From Albidovulum sp. bin36 (lineage in GTDB: Bacteria > Pseudomonadota > Alphaproteobacteria > Rhodobacterales > Rhodobacteraceae), in NCBI GenBank assembly GCA_002238565.1, contig MPMP01000001.1, positions 93,224 to 157,223 on the forward strand: a stretch of 64,000 nt of DNA, read 5' to 3'. Below the pieces are notes generated by a model. That model was not told the DNA's origin. It searched no databases and saw only the letters and a list, made by a program, of their open reading frames with translations. Shown piece by piece: positions 18,316 to 27,061 of this stretch (positions are counted from its first letter, which is position 1; each line of letters starts with the position of its first letter). The position numbers and the translations under genes are program-made.

Positions 18316-19445
18316 CGGATTCGAGTTATATCGTCGCGGCGCGACGAACTCCTGTCGCTCCGCGCAACGGAGCGTTGCATGGGGCTGAAATCCATGTGCT
18401 TGCCGCGCCGGCAATCAATGCCGCTCTTGCCGACGCAAAAATCGCGCCCGCCGACGTGGATGAATTGATTCTCGGAAATGCGATCGGAGGCGGAGGCAAT
18501 CCGGCGAGGATGGCGGGATTGCTTGCAGGCTTGCCCAAAAGCGTCGGCGGCATATCGTTGGACAGGCAGTGCTGCAGCGGCTTGGACGCAGTCCTGGTCG
18601 CCGACGCCTTGATTAAGAGCGGCGCAGCGGAAATCGTTTTGGCCGGAGGCGCCGAAAGCTACTCGCGGCGGCCGATTCGAAGCAAGACATTCCTAGACGG
18701 TAAAACTCCCCTTCCCTACGACCGTCCGCCGTTTTCACCTTGGCCGAGCGAAGATCCGGATTTGGCCGACGCGGCCGATCAATTGGCTTGCCGTCTAAAT
18801 TTATCGCGGCGACAGCAGGACGAATGGACCGTGAACAGCCACAGGAAGGCTTTGGCATCGATTCAGCGAATGCGGAAGGAAATCGTCCAAGTTCCCGGAG
18901 CATCGATTGAATTTGACAGCTATTCGCGCAACCTATCCATGGCGACGTGCGCGCGAGCCGGAATAATTTGCGGAACTGTAACTACGGCGAATACGGCGCC
19001 TTCGGCGGACGGCGCCGCTGTCTGCTTGGTAGTTTCAAAAAGAATTGCCGCGAATTGCGCTAAAGCGGTCCGAATCGTGTCCTCGTCCATACTCGGCGGC
19101 GAGCCAAAAGAACCGGGAATAGCGCCCGTCGAATCGATTCGTCGCTCGCTGAAGAAAGCAGGCTGCGACATCGAAGAATTGCATGCAGCGGAAATCATGG
19201 AGGCGTACGCAAGCCAGGCGATAGCCTGCGTGCTTAAATCGGGCTTGGATGCCAGAATCGTAAACCGACGCGGCGGTGCGCTTGCTAGAGGCCACCCTAT
19301 TGGAGCTTCGGGAGCGATCCTGGCCGTCCGCCTGTTTCACGAACTCGACGAGCCGAACATGATGGGATTGGCAGCGATTGCAGCCGCTGGAGGGCTTGGC
19401 ACGGCGATGATTGCCAAGGCCGTGAAATGCGATTCGCCTAATTGA
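18312..19445 (+). CDS. thiolase-like enzyme with altered catalytic residues
   Basis: A 377-residue thiolase-fold protein. The nucleophilic cysteine is kept (DRQCCSGLDA, Cys87), as is the catalytic histidine in ALARGHPIGASGA. Two other active-site positions are changed: the Asn of the usual N-E-A-F motif is Met in IMEAYASQA, and the C-terminal Cys of the C-x-G-G-G motif is Ala357 in AIAAAGGLG. Loss of the second cysteine argues against an ordinary acetoacetyl-CoA thiolase and suggests acyl transfer or hydrolysis. It starts with TTG overlapping the stop of the acyl-CoA ligase. Annotation pipelines will probably call it acetyl-CoA acetyltransferase. Confidence 0.85.
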   Translation: MTDSSYIVAARRTPVAPRNGALHGAEIHVLAAPAINAALADAKIAPADVDELILGNAIGGGGNPARMAGLLAGLPKSVGGISLDRQCCSGLDAVLVADALIKSGAAEIVLAGGAESYSRRPIRSKTFLDGKTPLPYDRPPFSPWPSEDPDLADAADQLACRLNLSRRQQDEWTVNSHRKALASIQRMRKEIVQVPGASIEFDSYSRNLSMATCARAGIICGTVTTANTAPSADGAAVCLVVSKRIAANCAKAVRIVSSSILGGEPKEPGIAPVESIRRSLKKAGCDIEELHAAEIMEAYASQAIACVLKSGLDARIVNRRGGALARGHPIGASGAILAVRLFHELDEPNMMGLAAIAAAGGLGTAMIAKAVKCDSPN

Positions 19446-19813
19446 AACTCTTTCGAAAAATGAATTCCAACCGAGTGGTTAACATTCCTTCAATTCATTC
19501 AAGCTTTGGGATCATCCGGACAAATACTGGCTCCGGTTCCTCGAGGCGAATCGACGCGTTGCATGGCGGAGATTCCGGTCGCCGACACGATTCGCTGGAA
19601 AAACTTCATGGAACGCAAAGACGCATGGGTTGAACGAGTCGAAGGCAAGTTCCAAACATTTTTCTGCATTCCGACAAGAACGCCCGTCGGTACCGGCATT
19701 CATCAAGGCCGGAGGTTTTTGGCCATGCCGAAACAATCGCACGGTCTCAAAGGCGGCGAATATCGCGCACTCGGCCAGCAGTCGCGGGCATTAGGCAACC
19801 AACGACAAATCAA
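19446..19813. other. gap between convergent thiolase and bioY genes, nothing recognised
   Basis: About 370 bases between two convergent operons. Short open frames on both strands show no family resemblance and no terminator with a T-run was found. Confidence 0.5.
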
Positions 19814-20398
19814 CTAACGTTTGAAATGTCGGTTGCGCCTGGACAAGACGCTATCCGGTCGCATTCGCGCCAGCGACATGGTTATAAATCCGGCAAGTAT
19901 AGCTTTCAGGATATCTCCCGGTATGAATGGAAGCGCTAATAGGGAAGCTTCGCCAAGGGATTTTTCAAGTGAAAGAGCCATTCCCGCAATTCCGAACGCA
20001 TATAGCACGACCACGCCCCCCGCGACCGCCCCTCCGGCAGCCGCCCAGAATGCGTTAACGGACCTGGCTCTTTCAACAATCCACCCGATTGAAAATGCAG
20101 CCACGGGAAACCCGATCAGGAATCCTGCCGACGGTGAAACAAACAGGCCTAGTCCGCCGCGTCCGCCCGCCAGCAAGGGCAAGCCCATTGCAACGAGCAA
20201 GACGAATAGCCCGGCTGCAGCAAATCCTCTTACTGACCCCAGGACCGTGCCGCAAAGCATTATCCCCAAGCTCTGGGCCGTGATTGGAACTCCCGAAGCC
20301 AGCATTAGCGAAGGAACTAGACCGAGAGCTGCCACTAGAGCTGCAAACAGCGCGATAAGCGCTATATCTCGTTCCGCAAATCTGTTTCTAGCACCCAT
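19814..20398 (-). CDS. bioY: biotin ECF transporter substrate-binding component BioY
   Basis: The S-component that binds biotin in the membrane, 194 residues with about six helices. Family marks are the early ALIALFAALVAALGLVPS, the loop SGVPITAQSLGIMLCGTVLG, and GGRGGLGLFVSPSAGFLIGF, which matches the BioY G-G-x-G-G-x-x-x-x-x-P-x-x-G-[FY] signature. It is the last gene of a bioM-bioN-bioY operon, three bases after bioN. Together the three form a complete ECF module. No BioR-type operator (TTATMKATAA) was found upstream of bioM by eye. Confidence 0.95.
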   Translation of the reverse strand: MGARNRFAERDIALIALFAALVAALGLVPSLMLASGVPITAQSLGIMLCGTVLGSVRGFAAAGLFVLLVAMGLPLLAGGRGGLGLFVSPSAGFLIGFPVAAFSIGWIVERARSVNAFWAAAGGAVAGGVVVLYAFGIAGMALSLEKSLGEASLLALPFIPGDILKAILAGFITMSLARMRPDSVLSRRNRHFKR

Positions 20399-20401
20399 GA
20401 T

Positions 20402-20998
20402 CTAGCTTCCGCGACGTGCGCGAATTGCCTCCGCTACCCTTTCGGCATCGTCAATTGCCGACAATGTCAATGGAACCATTATTCGCCAATTCGTTCTTTT
20501 GCAGGAACGCGCTCTCCACGCCGTTGCGAGCGACTGGCCCTTTCGCAATAGAGAAGGCGTAAAGCGCACGACGAGCGCGACGGCTAGATCCAGCCCGCCG
20601 GTTCGAATGCCGAACCGAAAAAACGGCAACGTTAATTTTCGCACGACGCCTAGAATGTCATCGAGCCTTGTGGTCATCGTAACCAAATTCGCAAGCCCGA
20701 CAGCAGCCAGCAACTTGGCCGCGATTCCTATGCCGGTAATCAACGACCCGGTTATCGCATGCCATACGGCGAGCACGGCGACAAAAGGCCAAAGCGGCAA
20801 GAGACCGCGAACGCCCGCGCGAACAAATCTTGATCCCCCCAGCGCGTATAGGAAGCCGATGCCAGCTACGGCGGACAGGTGGACAGCAAGCGAATCAATG
20901 GAAAAAAGAAACACGGTCAACACGCAAAGCGACGCCAATTTAAAACCGGCAGGCAAATCGTGGTAGCGGGTCCTATGCGGCGAAGTCAGCGTAATCAT
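20402..20998 (-). CDS. bioN: biotin ECF transporter transmembrane (T) component
   Basis: A 198-residue EcfT/CbiQ-family protein linking the ATPases to the S-component. It has hydrophobic helices in the first 120 residues and the coupling-helix motif with ATAWRARSCKRTNW (the A-R-x-R-G-like cytoplasmic arm). I place the start at the ATG at 20998, overlapping the 3' end of bioM by 26 bases; a further 13 in-frame codons upstream look less likely. It lies between bioM and bioY in one operon. Confidence 0.9.
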   Translation of the reverse strand: MITLTSPHRTRYHDLPAGFKLASLCVLTVFLFSIDSLAVHLSAVAGIGFLYALGGSRFVRAGVRGLLPLWPFVAVLAVWHAITGSLITGIGIAAKLLAAVGLANLVTMTTRLDDILGVVRKLTLPFFRFGIRTGGLDLAVALVVRFTPSLLRKGQSLATAWRARSCKRTNWRIMVPLTLSAIDDAERVAEAIRARRGS

Positions 20999-21707
20999 CG
21001 GTTTCTCCGCGACGCTCCATCGTTCTCGCGAATTCATCCAGCACTAAACCGGCATCGCCATCCATAAAAACTTTTCCCGATTCGATCCACACGACCCGGT
21101 CGAAGTCGGCCAGAAAGGCAACGTCGTGTGTAATGAGCAGAACCGACTCCTGCAAGGATCGGAGATATCGAAACAAACGACGAGTCGTCGGTATGTCCGG
21201 TCCGGAAAACGGTTCGTCCAGAACAATCAACTTCGGTTTCATCGCCAGCACCGCCAGCAGGCATACAAGGTGTTTTTGACCTTCCGAAAGCGAGTGAACC
21301 GGCTTGTCGGCCCAATTCTCCTTGCCAAACAAGTTAAGAAAATCTCGGGCTTTACGCCTCGCTTCAGAGTCGTCCCGCCCGGTTTGCGACAGGCCGAAGG
21401 CGATTTCCTCTTCAACGGTTGGAAAAATGATTTGGTGATCGGGATTCTGGAAAATTATTCCGACTTTTTCGATTGCGGATTTCCGGTCTTTCGACACGTC
21501 TGCGCCGTCGACAAGGATTCTACCCGACGACGGGCTGACCAAGCCGCAAATCAGCCGTGCCAGCGTCGATTTTCCAGATCCGTTGCATCCTACCAATCCA
21601 ATGCGTTTTTCATTTAGGCTTAGCGATATGTTGTCGATTATCGTTTGCCCGTTAAGCCGGTAGACAACGTTGGACAAAACCGCGAGCGGCTTGTTCGTAT
21701 TGTTCAT
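20973..21707 (-). CDS. bioM: biotin ECF transporter ATPase
   Basis: A 244-residue ECF-type ABC ATPase (CbiO/EcfA family). Walker A is GCNGSGKST at about residues 40-48, the Q-loop is IIFQNPDHQIIFPTVEEEIA (the FQNPDxQ motif specific for ECF ATPases), the signature is LSEGQKHLV and Walker B is LIVLDEPFSGPD, with the switch histidine in LITHDVAFL. It energises biotin uptake with BioN and BioY. It is first in the operon. Confidence 0.93.
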   Translation of the reverse strand: MNNTNKPLAVLSNVVYRLNGQTIIDNISLSLNEKRIGLVGCNGSGKSTLARLICGLVSPSSGRILVDGADVSKDRKSAIEKVGIIFQNPDHQIIFPTVEEEIAFGLSQTGRDDSEARRKARDFLNLFGKENWADKPVHSLSEGQKHLVCLLAVLAMKPKLIVLDEPFSGPDIPTTRRLFRYLRSLQESVLLITHDVAFLADFDRVVWIESGKVFMDGDAGLVLDEFARTMERRGETDDYADFAA

Positions 21708-22311
21708 TTCGAATTCACTGCGGCGATCGCTTCCATAGAATCACTGTCCTGATTGCAATCGGATTTGAGACTTGGATACTTAAAGAAATTTCAGCCCGCC
21801 ATCTTCCCGATTTTTCGCCATTTCGCCGCTTCCATGCAAGCGTCGCAATAATGCGCGATAAGAAATTCCAGTGTAGACCAAAATTCCCGTATTGCTTCAA
21901 TCGTCCGAAAAATTTGATCGCCCGGAAGAGGATTTTTCTTCTGCTCAATTCCGCATCATGTCTTGAATCCGCTTGACAATGCCGCCTGCTGCGGAAATTC
22001 GGCGATCGCCCGGCTCAACGGGTTACCGCTAATCACGCTGCCAAGAAGTAATCGAGATTCGTTCCGCGACGGCGGCAAGCTTCGCGCCGAACGGCTGGCG
22101 CCGCGCGCGTGAAACGATCCTGGCCATGCGAGCAACTTATGAAAATGAACTGAATGCGGTGAATCGCGATGATGGAGAGCCCCGGCCCAGTTCGCATGCG
22201 CATGTCAATGTAGCCTTGTTCTGAATTTGGTCGATTTTTTCGGAGCATACTTGCGCCATCGCCGGAAACTGCACATATGGATGTCGTATAGCAACGCTGG
22301 GGTAGTCGCTA
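21708..22311. other. gap upstream of bioM and DUF1476, nothing recognised
   Basis: About 600 bases between divergent transcription units. It must hold both promoters, but no gene or structured RNA was recognised; minus-strand frames near 22033-22248 look spurious. Confidence 0.5.
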
Positions 22312-22626
22312 ATGGAAAGTTTCAAGGACAGGCAGGATGCCTTTGAGAAGAAATTCGCTCGGGACGAAGAATTGCAATTCAAAGTTCAGGCGCGGGGAAA
22401 CAAGCTCGTCGGTCTCTGGGCCGCAGAATTGCTGGGCAAGTCCGGACCTGAAGCCGACGCCTATGCTCGCGAAGTAATTATGTCGGACCTGGAAGAAGTC
22501 GGGTTGGAGGACGTATACCGGAAACTAGCTGCAGACTTGGGCACCCTAGCCGACGAAAAGGAGATTCGCAGGCGAATGGAGGAATGCCATGTCGCCGCCA
22601 AGGAGCAAATCCTAAACGATAGCTGA
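22312..22626 (+). CDS. DUF1476 protein, F1-ATPase zeta-subunit-type inhibitor
   Basis: A 104-residue, all-helical protein starting MESFKDRQDAFEKKFARDEE, the hallmark of DUF1476. In Paracoccus denitrificans the family member is the zeta subunit, an intrinsic inhibitor of the F1FO-ATPase in Alphaproteobacteria; the N-terminal stretch is the inhibitory region. The conserved LVGLWAAELLGKSG follows. In relatives the gene lies among purine genes, and here it sits between purB and purC. Inhibitory function is inferred from the family. Confidence 0.9.
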   Translation: MESFKDRQDAFEKKFARDEELQFKVQARGNKLVGLWAAELLGKSGPEADAYAREVIMSDLEEVGLEDVYRKLAADLGTLADEKEIRRRMEECHVAAKEQILNDS

Positions 22627-22685
22627 AATCTTGCGGAATGAGCTATTCCAAACAAATTATTCTATTTCATGCGGGGCAGTGTCGT

Positions 22686-24014
22686 TCAATTTGATCGATC
22701 GCTTTCATGTTGCGGGCAATCGAAAACTCTCGAAAAAATGAAGTCGACGTTTTTGAGATGGAGATCCGGGTCAAAACACGCTTCCAGTTCCGGTTTTGTC
22801 ATCCATCTGGAAACGAATTCGTCGGCAACAAGCTCATCCATGAATTTGCGCCGCGTTGTCCAGGTATCCATGGCAATGCGCTGAACAGCGTCATAGGACT
22901 CGCCGCGACCTAGCCCTTTGTCGACCAGCGCAAGCAACACATTTTGCGAATAGATTAAACCGCCAAGCCGGTCGAGATTATTTTGCATGTTGTCGCGATT
23001 GACTACAAATCGCTTAACTACCGCAGCTAGCCGCGCTAGCGCGAAATCCAGCGCAATGGTCGCGTCCGGCGCGATAATTCGTTCGACCGACGAATGAGAA
23101 ATATCCCTTTCGTGCCACAAGGCGACATTCTCCGCGGCCGGAATGAAATAGGAGCGGACAAGGCGGGCAAGGCCCGTTAAGTTTTCCGACAGGATCGGAT
23201 TCTTTTTGTGCGGCATCGCCGATGAGCCCTTCTGACCTTCGGAAAAACTCTCTTCGATTTCCAGGATTTCCGTTCTTTGCAAGTTTCTGAGCTCCACGGC
23301 CAGCCGTTCAATTGAGGAGGCGATTACGCTCAGCACTGCAAAAAACATGGCGTGACGGTCGCGCGGAATTATCTGAGTCGAAATCGGTTCCGGACTCAAG
23401 CCGAATTTGTCGCACACATACTTTTCTACTTCCGGGTCAACAGTGGCAAAATTGCCGACGGCACCGGAAATTGCGCCCGTCGACACTTCTTCTTTTGCGG
23501 TGCGCAAGCGCACGAGGTTTCTCGACATTTCGGCAAATGCAAAAGCCATTTTCAAGCCGAAAGTCGTTGGTTCCGCATGCACGCCGTGGCTGCGTCCTAT
23601 GCAAACCGTGTTCTTGTGTTCAAAAGCTCTCTTTTTTAATGCCGCGAGCAAGTCTTCCATATCTTTGATAAGAATATCCGCGGCGCGATTAAGCTGGATG
23701 CTTAAGCAAGTGTCGACTACATCCGATGATGTCATGCCTCGGTGCAGAAACCGAATGTCGCTCGCGCCCGCCTTCTCAGCAAGATATTCAAGGAATGCAA
23801 TTACGTCGTGCCGAGTTTCGCGCTCGATTTCCTCGATACGACTCAAATCGAAATTTGTATCAATTCGGCGAATTGCCGCAGCGTCATCTTCGGATATCTT
23901 GCCTAGCCGGGCCATCTCTTCGCCTGCGTAGGATTCAATTTCCCACCAGATTTTGTATTTCGCCTGCGGCGACCAGACCGCTTCCATTTGAGGACGAGCG
24001 TAACGCGGAATCAT
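22686..24014 (-). CDS. purB: adenylosuccinate lyase
   Basis: This tetrameric lyase acts twice in purine synthesis, cleaving SAICAR and adenylosuccinate with release of fumarate. At 442 residues it has the N-terminal MIPRYARPQMEAVWS, the FLHRGMTSSDVVDT segment with catalytic region, RSHGVHAEPTTFGLK, and the superfamily signature GSSAMPHKKNP at about residue 262. The start follows GGGAGAAAGAA. It is convergent with DUF1476 and divergent from purC. Confidence 0.96.
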   Translation of the reverse strand: MIPRYARPQMEAVWSPQAKYKIWWEIESYAGEEMARLGKISEDDAAAIRRIDTNFDLSRIEEIERETRHDVIAFLEYLAEKAGASDIRFLHRGMTSSDVVDTCLSIQLNRAADILIKDMEDLLAALKKRAFEHKNTVCIGRSHGVHAEPTTFGLKMAFAFAEMSRNLVRLRTAKEEVSTGAISGAVGNFATVDPEVEKYVCDKFGLSPEPISTQIIPRDRHAMFFAVLSVIASSIERLAVELRNLQRTEILEIEESFSEGQKGSSAMPHKKNPILSENLTGLARLVRSYFIPAAENVALWHERDISHSSVERIIAPDATIALDFALARLAAVVKRFVVNRDNMQNNLDRLGGLIYSQNVLLALVDKGLGRGESYDAVQRIAMDTWTTRRKFMDELVADEFVSRWMTKPELEACFDPDLHLKNVDFIFSRVFDCPQHESDRSN

Positions 24015-24236
24015 TTCTTTCTCCCTAGGAAACTAATTTTCCGAAAAAATGTTTTGCCCTATTCGCTTCAAAGAATGCGACATCGCTTCGCGCCGAATGG
24101 ATTTCTTGGTTTCGCGCCAATGCGCCGGAAATTCGCGCAGAGTCGAAGCGGCAGGAATCTCCCTTGGCCCCTCTTTATCCAATTCATTTTTCAAGCGTCT
24201 ACGTATTGCTTCAATGCCTTTGCTGTTGCACTGCAT
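24015..24236. other. divergent upstream region of purB, nothing recognised
   Basis: Upstream region of purB. A minus-strand frame (24033-24290) lacks known domains and was not accepted. Confidence 0.4.
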
Positions 24237-24662
24237 GTGACAGGAGTTCGGCTCTCCGACAACCTTGCCGCCAAAATAACCTTGCCTCAAGTTTACTCTC
24301 GCTACACGAACTACGCCGCATGTTTAAACCGAGCAATGGACTTCGAAGATCCTCGCTACCAAGGGACATGCCCGATTCTAATGAATCCCGAATTGCACAG
24401 GACGGCCTATTACAGAATTCCGGGCCGCCGGCATATCCCAAGCATTGGATACATCCTAAATTTTTCAAATGCGATTGCGACCTGCCATACACCCTGCGGA
24501 TTGCGCGTCATCAAGGCCGTGAATCGCGTGGGCGCGATATCTTTTGCCGACTATTCCGATGAAGCGCAGGACAATAACATGGCCGCGGCTGCCCTACATT
24601 CATTCCCGAATTTAGTTGCTGTCCGATTCCCGACCTATCCAATAGTAAATAAATGGCATTAA
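24237..24662 (+). CDS. hypothetical protein, unrecognised, codon-biased
   Basis: An unrecognised frame, open from well upstream; from a possible GTG at 24237 it encodes about 141 residues. Third codon positions are strongly G/C biased over the whole stretch, which suggests real coding. The product is rich in Tyr, Asn and Cys (for example YSRYTNYAACL and ATCHTPCGLRV) with no membrane segment or familiar motif. No convincing ribosome binding site is visible and the following 100 bases are very AT-rich. It could be an orphan gene, a transferred gene or a remnant. Confidence 0.35.
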   Translation: MTGVRLSDNLAAKITLPQVYSRYTNYAACLNRAMDFEDPRYQGTCPILMNPELHRTAYYRIPGRRHIPSIGYILNFSNAIATCHTPCGLRVIKAVNRVGAISFADYSDEAQDNNMAAAALHSFPNLVAVRFPTYPIVNKWH

Positions 24663-24790
24663 ATTCATTGAACTCATAAATTTTTATTATTACTTTACAT
24701 TAAGTTAAACTGATTATTTAAATTATATTTTCAATATTTTTACTTCCCGTTTGGCGGTAGTCGGCTTCAGCCTTGCCCGGCTGCTTTGAC

Positions 24791-24804
24791 TGGTCTATAG
24801 ACCA
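24791..24804. promoter_or_regulatory. 14-bp perfect palindrome upstream of purC
   Basis: TGGTCTATAGACCA is a perfect palindrome 46 bases before the purC start codon, just downstream of an extremely AT-rich stretch (24660-24745). It may be an operator; it differs from the E. coli PurR site. Confidence 0.35.
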
Positions 24805-24850
24805 TTGGATTGAAATGCCGAATCCTTCCGGCATTCGACTGGAGCCTTCC

Positions 24851-25612
24851 ATGCCAACGCAAAAACTAATCTATCGAGGCAAGACGAAATCACTTTACGA
24901 GAGCCAATCGGCCAATGCCGCAATATTGCGATTTCGCGATGACGTTTCGGCGTTTGGCGGGACCAAGAAGGCGGTTTTCGAAGGCAAGGGAGTCCTGAAC
25001 AATAGGCTTTCGGAGCATTTCATGACATCGCTCAGGCAAGTCGGACTTCCGACCCACTTTCTGAAGCGCATGAATATGCGCGACCAGCTGGTCGTCTTTG
25101 CCGAGATGATTCCCATTAAGTTAGCAGTGCGAAATTGCGCCGCCGGTTCAATGGCTGCCAGGCTGGGCATAGAAAACGGCATGCCGTTGCCGCATCCGAT
25201 TGTTGAATTTGCGCTAAAGGACGAAAAGCTCGGCTACCCTGCAATTTCCGAAGACCACGCAATCGCATTCGGCTGGGCTTCTCAACACGAGTTGGAGGAC
25301 ATGGCGGCAATAGCGCTGCGCGCCAACGATTTCCTAACCGGGATGATGATTGGGACGGGGATACGCCTCGTCGATGTCGTGTTTGAATTCGGACGGGTTT
25401 GGGATAGCGAATTCAGTCATGTCGTGATAGCGGATGAAATTACGCCGGACGTATGCAGGCTATGGGATTTCAAGTCGGGCCGGAAACTGGACAAGGACCT
25501 TTTCCGCAACGGCGAAGGCGACCTGATCGACGGTTACTCCGAAGTCGCACTTCGGCTGGGAGTTTTGCCGAAGACTGGCAGTCGAATCCAGAAGCCGAAA
25601 CTCGTAAATTAG
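24851..25612 (+). CDS. purC: phosphoribosylaminoimidazole-succinocarboxamide synthase (SAICAR synthase)
   Basis: This ATP-dependent ligase joins CAIR and aspartate to make SAICAR, the substrate of PurB encoded nearby. From the ATG at 24851 (GGAG 6 bases upstream) it has 253 residues, the usual size. Motifs include YRGKTKSLYE, the signature FKDDVSAF-like FRDDVSAFGG, RNCAAGSMAARLGI, and VDVVFEFGRVW with ADEITPDVCRLWD. In many alphaproteobacteria purS, purQ and purL follow, but here the next 340 bases are empty and an unrelated gene follows on the other strand. Confidence 0.95.
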   Translation: MPTQKLIYRGKTKSLYESQSANAAILRFRDDVSAFGGTKKAVFEGKGVLNNRLSEHFMTSLRQVGLPTHFLKRMNMRDQLVVFAEMIPIKLAVRNCAAGSMAARLGIENGMPLPHPIVEFALKDEKLGYPAISEDHAIAFGWASQHELEDMAAIALRANDFLTGMMIGTGIRLVDVVFEFGRVWDSEFSHVVIADEITPDVCRLWDFKSGRKLDKDLFRNGEGDLIDGYSEVALRLGVLPKTGSRIQKPKLVN

Positions 25613-25953
25613 GAAAAAGGAATGGCGCAAGGCCTAGGAATATCAAGGCTGCCCCACTTTGCCGCTTTCGGACCCGGGTGCTTGCCCGAGGGCGCGTGAA
25701 TATATTGAAGGCGAGTTCCCCATATCGAGGGCCGTAGTTAAATGGTTCTAAAGTGATCGCAAAATTCGCTCAGGCGAAAGAATCGTCCTTTCAAGGCCGA
25801 CAAAAGATTCGAAATTTAATCGGAACGAATTTTTTGTCGAACGCGCCCGGCTCTTTTGAGGCGACGCGGACAAATTTCGATATCTCGTTAATCTAGCCCT
25901 CGGCATAAAATGTCCGGCGAGACCTAGTGTCGAGAACGAAGCACTTCAAATCG
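25613..25953. other. gap after purC, nothing recognised
   Basis: About 340 bases. No trace of the purS-purQ-purL genes expected in related genomes was recognised. Confidence 0.5.
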
Positions 25954-26832
25954 CTAGTCCTGCGACCTCAGTGCATTTACAGGCACTTTCAAATAGGTCA
26001 TGCCGTTGTCGTCCGCTTCCGGCATGTTGCCGGCGCGCATGTTGACCTGGAGGCTTGGCACAATAAGTCGCGGCATGCCGAGCTTTTTGTCCCGTTCGTT
26101 CCGCAGCTCCACGAATTCCGCTTTCTTTCGCCCTAAAGCAATGTGAACATTGGATGCTTTCTGTTCGCCTACAGTCGATTCCCAAGAGAAATGATCGCGG
26201 CCAGGCGCCTTGTAATCGTGTCCGACAAATAATCGCGTATCGTCGGGAAGCGAAAAGATTTTCTGAATTGAATCGAATAGATCGTCGGCCGAGCCTCCCG
26301 GGAAATCGACTCTGGCCGTGCCGAAATCCGGCATGAAGACAGTGTCGCCGCAAAATGCCGCGTCGCCAATAACGTATGTCATGCAAGCCGGCGTATGGCC
26401 CGGCGTGTGCATCACGAGTGCCGGAATCGACCCGACTTCGAACCGATCCTGGTCTCTAAACAGTTTGTCGAATTGAGAACCATCTCTTTGAAATCGCGTA
26501 CCTTCGTTGAATATCTTTCCGAATTTGCCCTGAACTTCGACGATGTTTTCTCCAATTGCTATTCGCCCGCCCAATTCCTGCTGGACGTACGGGGCGGCCG
26601 ACAAGTGATCCGCATGGACGTGGCTTTCCAAAATCCATTCCGTTTCTAGATCATTGTCCTTCACGAATTGGATAAGTGCGTCAGCCGATTTCGTTTCGGT
26701 GCATCCCGATGCGTAGTCGAAATCCAATACTGAATCGATGATTGCGCATTTGCTCGTGCTGGGGTCGCTGACAACGTATGAAACCGTGTTGGTTCCCGAG
26801 TCGAAAAATCCTTTGACTACCGGCTTATGCAT
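25954..26832 (-). CDS. MBL-fold hydrolase, persulfide dioxygenase / Blh-like
   Basis: A 292-residue metallo-beta-lactamase-fold protein. The metal motif HVHADH sits in ESHVHADHLSAAP at about residue 68; further ligands lie in MHTPGHTPACMTYVIGD, FCGDTVFMPD and LFVGHDYKAPGRDH. This pattern is that of the ETHE1/Blh group, mononuclear iron enzymes that oxidise glutathione persulfide or serve sulfide detoxification. The start is preceded by GGGGAGAAAAAA, a good ribosome binding site. No sulfide-quinone reductase or rhodanese is adjacent, so the role is inferred from the family only. Confidence 0.82.
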   Translation of the reverse strand: MHKPVVKGFFDSGTNTVSYVVSDPSTSKCAIIDSVLDFDYASGCTETKSADALIQFVKDNDLETEWILESHVHADHLSAAPYVQQELGGRIAIGENIVEVQGKFGKIFNEGTRFQRDGSQFDKLFRDQDRFEVGSIPALVMHTPGHTPACMTYVIGDAAFCGDTVFMPDFGTARVDFPGGSADDLFDSIQKIFSLPDDTRLFVGHDYKAPGRDHFSWESTVGEQKASNVHIALGRKKAEFVELRNERDKKLGMPRLIVPSLQVNMRAGNMPEADDNGMTYLKVPVNALRSQD

Positions 26833-27061
26833 TTTTTTCTCCCCGAATTGCCGCCTGCGGCATTATCATCGGCCGCTAGCGCAACATTTAGAAGCGTAAG
26901 CATCTTTGTTCAACGGAATTCCTAGCCGAAAGAAAATTATTGGCGCCGACGCCATGCCGAAGCGAGGCGAACCGGACCGAAAGCGTTCTTGTTTCTTGGC
27001 CGGCCTCATTCGGCTAGCGAGCAGCGCCCGCCGAAATGTCAGGATTCCGCTGCATTTAAAT

